NCBI RefSeq assembly: GCF_028554725.1
Contig: NC_071670.1
Coordinates: forward strand, 36,016,001-36,080,000
DNA length: 64,000 nucleotides
Reading direction: 5' to 3'
Origin: Zeugodacus cucurbitae
Lineage: Eukaryota > Arthropoda > Insecta > Diptera > Tephritidae
Below are positions 10,932 to 26,000 of this stretch, one piece after another. The first letter of the stretch is position 1. Every line of letters starts with the position of its first letter. The notes beneath the pieces were generated by a model. That model saw only the letters and a program-made list of their open reading frames with translations. It was not told the origin of the DNA and did no database searches. The position numbers were made by a program, and so were the translations under genes.

Positions 10932-12485
10932 AACTTCTTAATTTAGACCTATTTAAAGCCCAAAAAAATGCTTACTATTAGTAACAAAACAACTGACAGC
11001 ACGAAAAACAACACAAGCTGGTAACAGCAATAACCTTGCCATATAGGAAAAATATTAATCAGGAGCTTTTATTTTAACCAATAAAAAGTATCGATATTTT
11101 TGTGATCGATTGTTGCACTACTGAGATTTTTCGATATTTGTATTGTTTGGTGGTGAATACAACTGCTGTTTATTATACGATCTTGAGTAAAAGAGATCTA
11201 GCTGATTTTTAATTATCTAGTGTTTTATTCGTATATACATATATAATTTACTGCATATGTGCATGTGTATAAATATGAATGTGAAAGTAATCTCGGAAAT
11301 CTCACACATTCTATTTGTTTATCCTTTATGTAAGCATACTCCAAATTGGATAACAAATGTCTTATGGAAGCAAATTATAATTTTTATTAAATTTCGAAAC
11401 TGAATTCAATAACTTATTAAATAAAATAAAAACAATTACTAAAAATCAAGTCAATCTGACCAATTATCAATTATTCTTGTTCAACAGTATTCTTGTCCAA
11501 TGTATGGAAGCCAATAATAAGGCAGTAATAAAATATTTTTCCATATAAATTAAAATAATGCTTGAATATTGATTAATAGGATATTTCATTATAAATCAAA
11601 ACTTATTTTTTTATTACAAATTAGTTCATTAATAGCTAAAAGTTTAATAAAAAAATATGTAAAATTAAAATTATCACGTATAAATGCAATATAAAGTCAT
11701 CGTCAACTGAAAGGAGAGTAAAACTAAACATAAAAGCCTGTAAAATGAATTTTGTTTAAATGCAAGTATAGAATATTGACTAGCATTTATTTTTGTATGT
11801 TTTAATTTCGCATATTATCAGTATAAAGGCAGAAGTTTATACATATGTATGTTTACTTTAATATATAATTAACTGATGATACACATAGCAAAACTTGACG
11901 AGACGTTAAAGAAAGTTTTGGCACACAATTCATTAAAGATTACTTGAGCATATTTTTAATCTTATTGAACACATTTATGCGACCAAAGAAATTCGAACTT
12001 CTATTGTTGGAGTACAAGAGGATGTATTAAAATATTTGCACATATTTTGATTTAGAAAACTAGTCATTCGCCTTTTGTGTGATTGTAGGTAATAGTACAT
12101 TAATATATTTTAAATATTTCAATAGAAATAATTAATTGCTAGCTTGCAAAGGAGCTGCAATGATATGCTCCTCTTTTAAGGTTGTTCACCAATTAAGCCA
12201 CGATTATTAAATAATAGGAATTGAAATGTGTAGTGAGTAAAATAAGTTCGGTTTGTTCACAATTAATCATATTACTTTGCTAAATTCTACGCATGGTATA
12301 TACAAGTCGGCTGTTAATGATGTAAACCAACGTAGTAATAAGCGTACGAGTACATTCATATATATATATATATATGTATATATGTTTATGTGTATATATG
12401 TATATAAAGAGCTAATGATGATTTCGTCCTGCGATTTTTAGTCGAAAGCAAAATACGTATATGAAAATATGTGTATGATCAGATC
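10932..12485. other. Intergenic AT-rich DNA
   Basis: Holds the 5' flank of the second ZAD gene (with the DRE-like motif) and, further right, the 3' flank of the C6orf89-like gene. A TA/TATG microsatellite occurs at about 12354-12410. No coding exon is seen. Confidence 0.5.
11089..11096. promoter_or_regulatory. DRE-like TATCGATA motif upstream of second ZAD gene
   Basis: Exact palindromic TATCGATA, the core of the DREF-binding element common in fly housekeeping promoters, lies 158 bp upstream of the ATG at 10931. A related TTTCGATATT occurs about 40 bp further out. Function is inferred from motif and position. Confidence 0.45.
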
Positions 12486-13884
12486 TTAACAATAAGATCC
12501 AATTAGTGTGATTGAAAATGAATCAGCAACAGGATCGGGCGCAGAAATTGGTTTCCAATATAGCCAATTGTAGCTGACTGCAAATAAAGTAAATAACATA
12601 TACACTCTGAAGTAGTTCATTGGTTTCTTTGTTTACGCATACTTACGCACGAAAGATTGCGGTAATCGTATTGATAATGTGCGACAAAGATGTCGACATT
12701 CACTTGTGGGGCGCAGGAAGATGTATCTTGTGCCGAGCGCTTGTTGTACAAACACATTTGCGCATTGCGTATCGGGCAGTGTATATGTAGGTGCCCGACT
12801 TGTGTCGATGGTCATGTATCGTTCTAGCGCGATACCCGTACGCGGCAGATGTAGCGTTGGACTGGCGAAAAGTTTACGCAGTAAACGTGCGGGTAACATA
12901 CGATTACAACGCCACAAATTATGTGCTTCGATTGTTTGCGTAGGCTTATCTTCACTTTGCGTATGATTGTATTTATTAAAGAGCTCTTCTAAATTTGTAA
13001 CTTCACGATTTGTCGATTGGACACGGTAAGCATCGCGACGAAATGTTGCATGATTGCTTATGTATAGATTGTAGAAATCCTGCAGTTGAATGGGGTTTTG
13101 GTTTATCTAGGAGAAGTGAGAGACAGATAGACGTTTAGTTTATTACATAGATGTGGTTAAAATTCAACTACCAACTACTTACCTTAAATACAAAAGGCAC
13201 AAATTCATTTGGCATTACTCGATTTGAATCTAATGGACTACTGCTTCTTATCTGCTTATCGTTATAAGCTTCTGTATTTGGCTCAGTGTCCGAAGTCAAA
13301 TCAAGCACACTCTGTATAGTTGAACAAGGATCGCAGCTGAGTGCATCGATACCTTGGAAAAAGGGATTCTGCATTAGGCACGACTCGTCATATAACTCTG
13401 TGAGTTGCGGAAAGCGTTGTATCAATGGCAGTGTTATGCGACGCCACATACGCATACTGGGATATATAAACGAATGTACACCATGTCCTGTTGACGGTAA
13501 ACCATCTGACGAGGTGTCATTACGATGTCGATAAGCAAAAACGCACAGCGAAACTAACATGAGATAAAATATCCAATATAATATTTGGCGCCGCCGATCC
13601 AAGATTTGACTAAGCACTTCCAGTTTGAGGAACGCCAAAGAAGATAGGTTCGAGTAGTTCCGTATATTCAAATCATCATCGGCTTCCATTGTGCTGCGTT
13701 GTTGAAAGTACTGCCATAGCAGATAGTTATCAAAATAAAGCGGGCGTACTCGGAATGACTTCTCAGCTATATTACGAAAGTGGCGTAATGCAATAACATA
13801 TTTTTGAAGTACTATATGTCTGTTTAATATAGCAGGCTCCGCATTTCCCGCAGGAGCAGGCTGTGCAAAATTATATTCATCCAT
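12486..13884 (-). CDS. Type II single-pass membrane protein resembling C6orf89 (BRAP)
   Basis: Three exons, 13884-13183, 13106-12647 and 12577-12486, joined at GT-AG sites with agreeing phases (donors GTAAGT; acceptors CTCCTAG and ATTTGCAG), give 417 aa. The second exon's frame hits a stop just after a perfect GTAAGT donor. Splicing the 69-bp intron adds 30 residues (SYNWLYWKPISAPDPV... to ITLIGSYC) in frame. Residues about 101-118 (ILYWIFYLMLVSLCVFAY) after a basic RRR form one membrane span, suggesting a cytosolic N-terminus. The luminal half has W-R-C-N-R-M-L-P...LLRKLF and a CRHLC motif followed by this C-terminal strand, an arrangement like C6orf89 (bombesin receptor-activated protein), a Golgi-localised protein of unclear enzymology. 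That homology is my inference from motif order. No catalytic claim is made. Confidence 0.75.
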
Positions 13885-16800
13885 TTCTTAGTAACTCAAT
13901 AATTCGACACCATGTTTTTCACTTGTTATGCACTTTCCGACGCAGTAGTAATTTTCACAAACTTATTTGGCTTAAAATTAATTACGAATAGACTTCGCCT
14001 TGCAATCGTTCGATTTTATTTTTTCAATTTTGTTTTGACATCCGAAAACTCTTTACTTTTATGCCCATTTAATCTCCATTCACAATAAAGAATGCTGTTC
14101 ACAATGAGTTCTGATTTAGTTTTGAACTATATTCGAAGAAATATACAAAACTATGAAGGGATATCAGAAAAATGTATTCTTGGATGAACTCATTAGTTTA
14201 TATTTAATTATTAAGTCTTTATATCCTATATTGTTAGTTATATTAATATACTATTGTATTATTTACGAAAATTGCGACATCGATAAATATAACGATTATT
14301 CAATTCATCCAAATTTTTGTTATATTAGTCTGGCTACATTTGGAGTGGAAAATGTCAAGCAATGACCAATAAATGTCAAAAAGAAGACTATCAGCAGAGA
14401 CCTTCTGTGCGTACCGAGAAAAAGAAAACGTTAGTATTATTTTACTTTTTGTTTCTAATTAAATTAATGCGAAATAAGAATTTGGAATATTTTTTTGTTA
14501 AAGTGGTGAGCAAAAGCCTATTGGTGAGTTCGGTAAATATAAGGAATCTAATAAAAATCCATCTTGAAATAAGAAAAAGCGTATGGAAACGAGCGAGTGA
14601 GTGGAACGAGTGTGTCTGTCGATCCATACCGAGGGATGTCGTGAGTCTTTGAAAAATTACACTATATGCCGAAAAAAGTAGAGTGAAATTGTGTGTAAAA
14701 TAATTGATGCGCAAAACTATTGTGTATAGAAAGCGCAATTAGTGTAAAAAAGATTGGCATTATATTAAATCAATGTGATGCCTTAAACTTTGTTGGTTAT
14801 TAAAAGTGATGGCCATGAGTATTTCAATATTTTAATAGTATTTTGAATGATAAAGTGCAATATGAATAAAGAAGGAAGAGAGATAATAAAATATGATGAT
14901 TGAAGCGTATAAAACAGTGGAAATTGAAGCGCACCAAAGAAGACGATATAGTGTAGAAATGTTATCGAAAAAGTTAATGTGGATGGCGTTAGGCATTGCA
15001 GCGCCCGCGCCGTCGCAGACGCCGTCTATGCTGCCTCATGTCATCATAAAGAGTAGTGAATTGGTGCGACACTGACTAGTTTATTGTTCTGAATGACGAA
15101 TAAGACGAAATAACACAAGTGAAACAGCTAATTGGAAATATTCAACGACAGGCATTAAAAATGAAAATTGATCAGTTGATCGCTAAAAATATTACGAATT
15201 CAAGTATGTTGTTTATTTGAGAATATATAGTGAATAGTGTAGCGTGGAAAATGTAGTACTGCCGGTGTAGTGTTAAAGTGTACATAGTGGACGCGGTCGG
15301 CGTCGCGCCATACACAACGTTTACGTCGGCGTTGTCATGCGAATAGAAACAAAAGAAATCATTGGCTAAAGTTTACTCGCAGTGTGAGTAAGCGAGTGCG
15401 CTCTATTTTATTCCTTGCCGGACATAATGCGAGAGTTTGGCTATAAAAATACTTGATGTTGCCATCTGTTATATTTATATGTAAATATTTTCGGTGATGG
15501 ATAAATGGAGAAAATAAATTGTGCACAAAAAAGCGCCAATGTGTGCGGACTAGTTTTCATTCAAAAAAAAAAAATTAATACGTATTTAAAGGCCGAGAAT
15601 TGTAATTTCGCTTATATTGATGATACATTATGATTTTGTTGTGATTATGAAAAATTTTAAATCTCTCAAGGTCTATCCATAGCTGCAACAAGGTCTATCC
15701 ATTGGATGAACAATCGCATTTGCATTTCGTCGTTGCTTTTATAGTATTCTAAACTAATACTAATGTGTCTAGTGTCATTATAAACAATAATACAAAAAAT
15801 ACTCTTCATATCTCAGCAATTTAAAACAATTATACTTATTTAGAAATTGTTTAAATCAATCTTTTGATAAGCTTAGGTGTCTTGGCAATGCACATACATA
15901 TATATTTACAGCATTTCCGTTTCCGTACCTATATCGGTTCATATTGAGTAAGCTTCCTCTATTCCAAAGTTGTGCATATAACATATTTATACATATGTGT
16001 GTGCATATGTATATGCTTATTCGTCTGTACATAGTTTCTTCCACTTTACTATTTACCATCTTATTTGCTGTAAACCGAGTTCCAATACTATCATTGCTGC
16101 CGCCTTTGAAGATATCGAGCTGCGAAAAGCATTGCATATGCGGGCATCTGGCATGTTGCAAGTGAAACGGTGCTTTAGATGCTTGCCATGTTACCACACG
16201 ACTTTCTTTCGGTTCCTTCACAGTTGCGCTCTCGTTTTTGTAGTACTATATAGTTTTCACATTACTGAATGAATATAGAAATGTAGTGGATGCTACAGTA
16301 AATTGTTCATTGTGGACTCTTCTGGTACATCACCAGACATTGTTGCATTGTAGAAATGTGTAGATACTAGGCGATGGGAAATATGCAAGCAATACGCAAA
16401 ACGAGCATGAGAATGTGCAAGTGAAAATAGTAGATATGGTTAAATTGCACTACATTTGTATTTTTCCAATGTTTCATTCATTTTTTACTCTTTAGTTGCT
16501 ACACCTTCAACATATAACAACAATGCATCCGGAAGTTTTCTGCGCTGTTAATAATAACAGTGAATTGGTAAAATATCAAAAACTGTAAAAAATCATTAAA
16601 AAGTGAAGTTTTTGGGATAAGTTGCCTCAAAATACAGCACAGAATTACCTTGAGATGGTGAAAAAATATGTGATAGAAAAGTGAAAGTACGCAGATGAAT
16701 AAAAGCAAATATTTGACTCAGATGTTACAGGCATATTTTACGGCCTGCTTCGCATACTACACAAATGACACGCCTCGATTGGCTATGTAGTTTTCGGATC

Positions 16801-17057
16801 TATTTTTATGAGTATATCGGTTAAAGTGTTTACTTATTGCAGTGAATTATGGAAATTTTATGTTATATCAAAGCAAATGTTTAATTAGAAGAGTGCAAAT
16901 TAAAAATCAACAATTATAAATTCGCTTATTGTCAAACGAATGTTTTGACATACACATTTTACATTGGCACAGCATATGCAGTGACAACATTAACAACAAC
17001 AACTCTAAATTACACTTCATTAATATTTGCGGACACCGTGCTAAAGTAGATGCAGTT
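13885..17057. other. Divergent region: C6orf89-like promoter and putative rictor 5' leader
   Basis: Between divergent genes. The part near 13885-14050 should hold the leader of the membrane-protein gene. From about 14570 to 15440 the base composition is less AT-rich (for example GGACGCGGTCGGCGTCGCG near 15288), which is plausible for a promoter or 5' UTR of rictor, whose start codon is at 17058. A 60-codon frame at 14893-15075 could be an upstream ORF but has no recognised similarity. Transcript ends cannot be placed by eye. Confidence 0.35.
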
Positions 17058-20000
17058 ATGGCCTCGATTTGGCGGTATCCGAATAGAACGAAGTATCGTG
17101 CTAAAGGTAGGTCAAAATACGTTAAATAATGAAAAAAAGTAGTAAAATTATATATTAGAATGAGGTATTTATTATATCACATTGTAAAATATTTCTAACC
17201 ATGTTCATGTAATTATATATCCTTCCAAATTGTGAGATGCATTATTAAAGTTCGCAAGTTCCTTCAACTTTAATAAATACCAGCATGGTCGTAATCATAT
17301 TGCATTAAATATAAATAAATTATGGTAATAAAAATGATACAGAAAAAAATGCATCTTATTTACTATAATAAATTATTTATTTTTAACCAATATAATAACG
17401 GTGTTACAAATGCTCTTTTCATTCACCCTACACCATATGCCACAACCAGTGTTTTACTGCAAGCTCTTTCAATTAATAAATACCATATTCATTTTCATAT
17501 TATTTGGAGTTCTAAAGGGTTTCCCGGGCGTTTAACCAAACACCACCAAATAGTTTTCTGTGAAAAGTTTAGACATTGTGAAGGGTTATCAATTGAAAAT
17601 AAGAACTACCTTAATATATATACATATGTAGGTACGTACCTGCACAAATATATGTTATCACATGAGCATATTGCGGATCTCGATATTGTTTTGTTAGTGA
17701 CTCGGTACAACATTGCAGTGATGCTCATTCACGTGCTCCATATGTAATACCCCCGACTAGTCAGTCTGCTAACAAATAATTGACTGCGCAATTGATGCGA
17801 ATTTCTAAAACGCAAAAGAGAGCAAAGATATGAAGTCACTAACAATACAGTGTAATGTAGATAATATCGTTAGGCAGGTGGTAAATATGTATTACATATG
17901 TATGTATGTACATATATATAATATATTGTACGTAAATAATGACGTTGTTCACTCGCATTATTAATGCAACCAAACATTTTGAATGAAAACGGAAATTACT
18001 ATTGGAATTTGGAAAGTGCACCAAAAGTGATGTTGTGATGAGGACGCGGAGTTTTAGTGGTTTGAGTGTGTGACTTCTCCGATTTTTTTACAAGTTTTTT
18101 AAATTTCATTCATAACTCTATACAATGCTCCAATACACCAAATTTGTTAAGGTGGAGTCTCGTCTTCGAATATATGTACATATTGCCTACAATTTTTAAT
18201 TTAAATTTAATTTTATTTCAAATAGTATCACGTCTTCTTTTAAGAATTTAGTCACAATCTTGATCTCCAAATGTTCAGTTTTTCACCACTCGTTATGCAA
18301 AATTTCGTTTTTTTTCTGGCGAAAGCGTTTCCTAAGTACATATGTATGTATGTATGTACGTGCTTGAATGTTATTTTGTTTGTTATTATAATTTTATATT
18401 ATAATAAACTGTTTACATAATATATACTAAAGAAATTGTATAGATATCTATGATTTAATAAATGAGATTTACGTCTACTTGTTAGATTAATGCTACAAAT
18501 GCTCGGTTAATGATTTTTATGTGAAAAAAGATGGGCAACACGAAGTGGTGAAAATATTCATACTGATTTATAATAATTAAATATACATCTGCGCTGTCTA
18601 AAAATTTCTTCCTTGACTATTAAAACATAGATTAATTCCACTAAATATTACAACAATGTCTGAACGTGCAAAGTACAAAAGTGACCAGATCGATTTGAGC
18701 AAATACTGCACAAGTTATCTTAACATCGGTACATTGAAAACGTATTTTTCTAAAAGTAACTAATGTGGCGAGTGTTTTCACATGAAAAAATAAACAAAAT
18801 TTGTTTTAGCCTTTTCGCAAATAGTATAACCTAATTATGCAGATAATTATGATCATCGTATACAATTGACCTTAGCTGGTAAGGTAAACAACGTGCAAAT
18901 TTTGCTTCATACTGATTTTGTTCAAAATACAATTCATTAGAATATTGAGCGAGTCATTCTAGATAATAACATAATAAGGTATAAAAGCATAGCGGCATAA
19001 TCGTCGTCCCAAGCGGAATGTTGATCAAACCCAGCCTTTGGGAAACAGTTTGCGTTTGTTTGACTCTTAATGTCTGTATCCCATGCCTTGGTTATACGAT
19101 TTATGCATACCATAATTATAATATCATATTTTATATTCGCCTCCATACGTTTTGGGGACTCTTAAAAATCTGCCTTGATAGTCAAATTTTAAATATTGTA
19201 TAATACCCTGGTCGAGCAGTTGCAATTTGGATGTCGTAGTGAATATGATAGATTTAAATATGCGCAGAGACTTCTGCGTCAGCAAACGGGGTTTCCCCGA
19301 AAAACTGGACTCAGAGAATCACATGCCAATTTAAAAAGCTCGATTTATGCAATAAAATTTACCTTATGTTGCCAATTCAAGAGTTATGGAGAAATTCGAT
19401 TTAAGAAAGTTTGAGATATTAAAGGAATTTTTTTTAATTTGACTTCTAAACGCTATTGCTAATTCAACATAACTCCAACGAGTTATGGAGTTCAACAGTA
19501 TATCCAGTTGGTTTCCGATTACCTAGATCCGACTGTTGAGGATATGGGTCATCATTACGTCATATACTCGTATATTCCCGTTTTACATTTAGTATAAAAT
19601 GATATATATATTTTTAAAATATTTCTTTAAACCTACACAATTTCTCTTGGTACACGGTACGTAGAACACAAGCTAATGCACTCATCTACTTGTCTATATT
19701 TTCAAAAACAACTAAGTTGGCTGAATTTTGGTTTCAGAATATCTATAAATAATTGTTTAATAGTTTGGTTTAGTTTATGAGTTTTTAATATTGTTATTAT
19801 GAAAATAAACTCAATAGTGCAAACACCAAGCAATGGCATTGTGATTCGATTATTTTCGATAACAAATATAGCCGACACTGATTTGTTGTTATTAATTTGT
19901 GATATACTGAAGAATTATTTTTAATTTCTATAACCACTAAGAATCACCTATAAATTCCGACAACGTGAACATAGATAAGGATAGTGCAAAGTTCATTGTC

Positions 20001-23000
20001 GTTTCACACCTCAGGTTTAGGCACGTACATAGTACATAAGTACTTGTTTTGATATCAAATAATCACAGTGAAAATACTCCGCCTCAACAAAAAGTTGGGT
20101 ACCATAAAATTTTTTTTTTTCATTAACATTTGTCTATAAGCTGCGCAGCGTTGTAGTCGTCGCCGTCATCATCATCATATGCTGTTGCTATTGGAATTCC
20201 CATGACAGCAACATCGCCAACGACAGCGTACCTCACGCACACATTTGGCAGCGCTGTCGACGTAATATACCATGATTTAACTGACCAGCTGTTTGTGCTG
20301 GTTGCTCATATTGTAGACGCACAGTTTTTGATGGTTTCGTTTGGCATGGAAATTTCACAAATTCGCCAAGCAGCACAAAATGCGTGTACTCGCACAAATG
20401 AAACAACGAATGGAACACAAAACGAATGAATATTAAAATATAAAGCACAACGCGAAACTTTATTAAATGTAGATAGTAAAGCATAAAAAGGCAAGGTGGA
20501 ATAAAAACTAAATAATAATATATTACTAAAGATTAGACAGATACATGCAAATGTACTACATATGTATTATTGTTACTACACATGTACATCCATATGTAGG
20601 TGCTTATGCGTAACACCATTTTTTACGTGAGTAAACATACTTGCGCGTAAACTCTTATACGTACAATATTTGCAATGTTCATATATTTTACTTACATATA
20701 TAATAATATCCGTTGCAGTATTCATAGGAATAGTCAGCTTATCCGCTTATCCTATTCACACAAATGTCCTTCCATGGACTTTAATTTCTATTACATAATT
20801 ATACATGGAGTTTTCAGTTCCTTCAATAAGCCAGTTCGATTCAAACAGAAGATAAAATTACCGTTTAACTTTTTTGAATGCTGAACTGATTTTAATCCGT
20901 TTTTTTTTTAATTACTAGGGCTGAAAGAACGTATGGTTTGAAAAAAAAAGTTGAAAGGTTGCCACCTGTAAAAATTAAAATACAACTAAATTACTCGTGA
21001 AATATACCTAAATTAAATATGTTCACCACATACCAAGGGAACTATGTACGTATACCTTTGTTGCCTCAATTGGTCATTATTTCCTATCTTCTCTCGCCCA
21101 TTGTTAGTTTAAATAACCGATAATGTTGCCTTGATATGAATGGTATTAAAATGTATATTAATTGCTACAAATTGTCAAATTATGTATAATCCATGATTTT
21201 TCACATTCAACCCACATTTTCCAATTATCTTGTCATTGCTTGAGCCTATATAGATCATCTATTAGCCTTGAAAGTCGCTTCTTCGTACAGTATTGTCCAC
21301 TTTTGTTCTATGAGATTTCCTTACGTGAAATCTTGCCCAACTCGTTATACTATTCCCAATTTGTGGTAGGATTTTGACTTAAGATTAGTTATTATTGATC
21401 GCAAAACTCCATCTTTATGTCAGATCGACTATTAAGATATACATAGTTTCGCCTCAAGTTTCGCTGCTAAATAATTAATATTTTTAAAATTTATTTCTTT
21501 GTTAGAACAATGAACAAATAATTTTTCATACAATCTGAACAGGGTATAAGGTTAATTTAACCGCTGACAAATTATCGTTAGTTGCATAACTCGATAGCAT
21601 CCAGTTTTGAAAATTAGTTAAAATGAAAATTGTTTGGTCTCTGCAAATTAAATAAACCACATTATACTATTATCTTGATAAAACTATAAGTAACAGATTA
21701 CTAAGCTTTCGTCTCTATTTTAATATATCACATGTACAAAATACATTTATCACTTATTCTTTTAATAAAATTGATATTTTTACAACAATTTTCCATAACT
21801 TTGCTTGAATGCTCAATTTAAATACAATAAATTATAAAAATAGGCACGTTCATAAACATGTAAAAATGTATTTTTAAGATGTTTGTCATTGTGACTAAAT
21901 TTAAATGGTGGCACTTATCCGCCCCCATCGGCAATATCAACAAAATCAACAACTACAGAAAATAAATAAATAACATCTTCACATATTTGTCGCTAAAGCC
22001 CACTAAATGTAGCAACAAATATGCGTATTTGTACGGATGTACATACATATGTATGTACAGATGTGCACACGAGTATACTTGTAGGCCAAAAATAAATTGA
22101 CATCGCATGCTATTTTGACGCACCGTTTAGTTCTGTTTTATGCCTCTCTTTGTTTTTGTTTGCGTGTTTTTCACACATTCTTACGAGTATGTTAATTTAT
22201 GCAAACACTTTTGTATTTATAACGTCATCATTTTGATAACCGTGGAGTATTTTAATATCATACATATGAATACATACGATATTTTCATTTGTACAACGAA
22301 TGGTGTGTGTATTTTAAGAATTTATTTTTCATTCATGTGAATACATGAAATTAGTAGTAGTTTATATAACACCTTGGTTTGACAATTAGGGGAAAACTAA
22401 TGAATTATTTCGCATTAACAAATGTATAATATAATATTACATACAGCTATAGTCGAAATGATAGAAACAGTGCTCCTGCATGGACACTCGTTTCTTGTCA
22501 GAATTTCTATCGAGTGGTTTTAATTCCAAAAGAGTCTGACCTTCCTTGTCCATTTTATCATTGCCAACACTGAACACAATTTTTTAAGTAAGGGTGGCAG
22601 TACTCAATGATATGCTCTAAGCATCCATAGAAATTATATTTATTCAATTTCAACCTTGTATATCGGTACAGAGTTTCGATAGTACAAGGAGGGCTACAGA
22701 GAGATTGCTTTACCATAAACAGGATTTAAATCATAACTCATAACACTTTTTAAGTGATCGTGAGTAAAAATAGGGATTTTTTACTGGTCATTGTGGTATT
22801 TACCTTTTTAATGGTAAATTTCTATTTTGTGGGACCCAAATCATAAACACAGTCCAGAATCCGACGAATTACTCATACGCAATGGTAGACCACCTTGGCA
22901 TCTCTGGAACAGTGTTTCTTTAATTGATCGCTAAAATGAATATGTCGAAATAGTCCCTCCGAAGCCAATTTTCTTTCATATCTAAGCTGTGCTTCTGTTG

Positions 23001-26000
23001 AAGATTCGATTTTCCATAATTAAATTATATAATCAGAACTAAAGACAATATAGAAATGATATTGCGAAAACACAGAGATAAGACTGATTTACATTAGCGA
23101 TTTAAACGAATCATTTTATAAAGAAGCAATTGGATATATAACGTCTCCCAAAAAGGCTTCGAACACTTTTTTAATGAATGATCCACCAGTTCTATACGGT
23201 TCTATTCATATTATATTCATTCATTCTATTCATATAGGAAATCTTAAATAATTCCCTAAAACTAGTGAAAATCCTCAGGTAAAATATCATAAAAGCGGCA
23301 ACATTACATTTCTGTAAAAAATAATAAGAATAAAGTAAATAAGTAAAATAAAGAGAATTTACCTTATAAATTGATTGTACTTTGTTAAAATGTATCGCAC
23401 TTCCCTACGGAAACATGAGATGGCGCCTGAGAACTCCAGAAGTGACCAATACCAGCGACATATGTAAATGGGCACTTACATTTTATTGATGTATATACAT
23501 ATACATACTCCTATTTCCATATATACCTATGCATCTCTATATGATAGTAGAGCACTTGCTTTCATTTGTCTTTGCTGATTTTTATGCATTTTTCTTCAAT
23601 TGTTTTATTCATTACTTCGCATAAACAGTAGTTCAAGTTTATTTATTTCGCTTTATTTACTTGTACTTGTCGGATGTTACCAGTTTTCACTAGATAGTGT
23701 TCCATAAATATTTGGTGTCATTTTTTATATTCGAATTCTATTTACGTTTTTGTTTAAAGTTGAAATCTGTTGTGAATTTACATTTTCCCGGTAAATTTGC
23801 TAAAGAATAGTATATAATTGATTTTTCATATATTTAATGTAAATAGTGCAATGTTTGCTTACAAAGCGCGTTCACTTCAGCATTTCGTATATATTCTGAT
23901 TATTGTTCGATATCATTAATTCTTTTATGACGTTTTAATGACTAAGCTATGTTCTCATTTCGAAATTCGATATTATTCAACTTTTAGCTATACTCTATAC
24001 TAAACAAGAACTCTTTATTTTCAATATTTCATTATAAGTATGCACATATTTATGGTTTTATTCTATTTTTATACATTTTGGATAAAGAATCAATACATAC
24101 ATTATCTATGAATGTCAGATCTTTTTACCGATGAATTCCATTTTTATTTTGAATTAAATCCAACTTAAATCCTAAATAGTCATGCAGGTTATACTAATAC
24201 CTCAAAATGCGAGAGCGGTGTTCACATTAAGTTTATCTTAAAGAAGTACCCATCTTTGTCTCTCATTATCGCTGATTACCTCTCACTTGATGCCACATAT
24301 CTGTCTAGCGATAATTTGTTTGAGATCTGAGACTAAGAAAAATATACTAGGTATTAGATCCGTAGAGTGCAGGGGATGTGGATGCATTTAGAATTATTTT
24401 TGTCATCGATTTCACACGAAGTTTCCGTTTTGTGACATAATAAAAATAATTTGGCCTCGTAGTTCCAATTATCTATTGAGCTCCTCAAAGCGCTCTTTGA
24501 TACTAGTGAGTTACAATTTTAACGATTTCTCAATTAGATGGTTATGATTTATCGGTGCGACACCAGTATTATGTTCTGTTTATAAACAAAGTGGATTTAT
24601 TATCGAACTTCATGAGTAATAGTTTAAAGTATTATAGTTTCACCAGCTAGTCGAAATAATAATTCAAGTCGGAGTGGATTAAACTTTAACTATTTCATGG
24701 TGGCCATAAACCTACCGAGCAAAATATAAAATTACTTATGTTTTCTAACGGGTTCTAAATAATAATAATAATCGTGGACGTCAGTGAAAGTTGTATAAGG
24801 GTGTGTTGTTGTGTTTAAGTTTTATTATTTTCAAATAATATATTTCACCGGAAACGATTCTTGGAAATATGTATATATGTACATATGTATGATAACATAA
24901 ATTCAGTATAATAAAATAGCGCATTAAAATGAAACATATCTAATAATAATGCATAAATATATATAAAAAAATATATAAGTATGTATAAAAATATTCAAAC
25001 ATAACAGATTTCTATGTATTTTCGACTGCATAAATCAGAGGAAGTTAATAAATATATTATTACAAATTTTTTTGCAATATCATTCATTCATTGTTAAATC
25101 CGCTTTCGTCTGCTTTCTTAAAACCTATTGCCATAATTTGTATTGTTCTCTTTGTCGAAGCTGATCTTTTAAGCGATTGAATGACGATCGTGCACGTTTG
25201 TTGAACATGAGTATTTACCTATTTAGTTGTGTGTGTGTGTGTACATGAATGCAGTGATCCCAACAGCAACAAGTACAATTTCACCAATCTATTTTGTGCG
25301 AAATACTTGGGTGATAGCATCTTAAATCAATCAAACTGATTTTCTACGTACACACAGTAATCCATATATATATGTGCATACAGTATGTATGTGTGAACGT
25401 TTAACATTACGACTTAAGTTCAGCAACATTTGTTTGTGTAAAAAATTATTATCAGCAATCGCAGACTTTATTGACTTAATTTTTCATTCATTCATATATT
25501 TGTTGCATTGAACATGAATGAATATAAATGAATCTGATTATCGGAGTAACAAAGAATTACGGTAGCGTGATATTTCACTTATATACATACTTATATATTG
25601 CCATATACGCAGTGCACATGCTCTGAAGTTAAAATTGGTGTTTCGTAGATAAACGTGCAACTAGTTCATATTGGAACTGAAGCAGTTTTAGTTTATGTCA
25701 GTCTATTTGATTTATGAAAGTGGATTATTCACCACTTTTCAAGTTTGTATGAGCCGAAGCGATCTATGTTTCCTATGTTGTGCTCTTCTCTAGCCTCTTA
25801 CTATATATGTACTTCATAAAATATCAACCCCTTGGAGACAAAATAAAAATGGTAAAATTCTGGTTTACATCTGGGTAACATACAGGGTGAAAATAATATA
25901 TGATTTTAAATAAATGTATATTATTCAACATGGTGGCAACTCTGCAGATATTGTTAATCAATTTGTTAACGCATTCGCTGTTTTCTCTTCTGTCACTTCT

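Noticed and set aside
20202..20429. 75-aa frame in rictor intron 1 as a nested gene
   Set aside because: No recognised motif, no splice or promoter context, and antisense frames of similar length overlap it.
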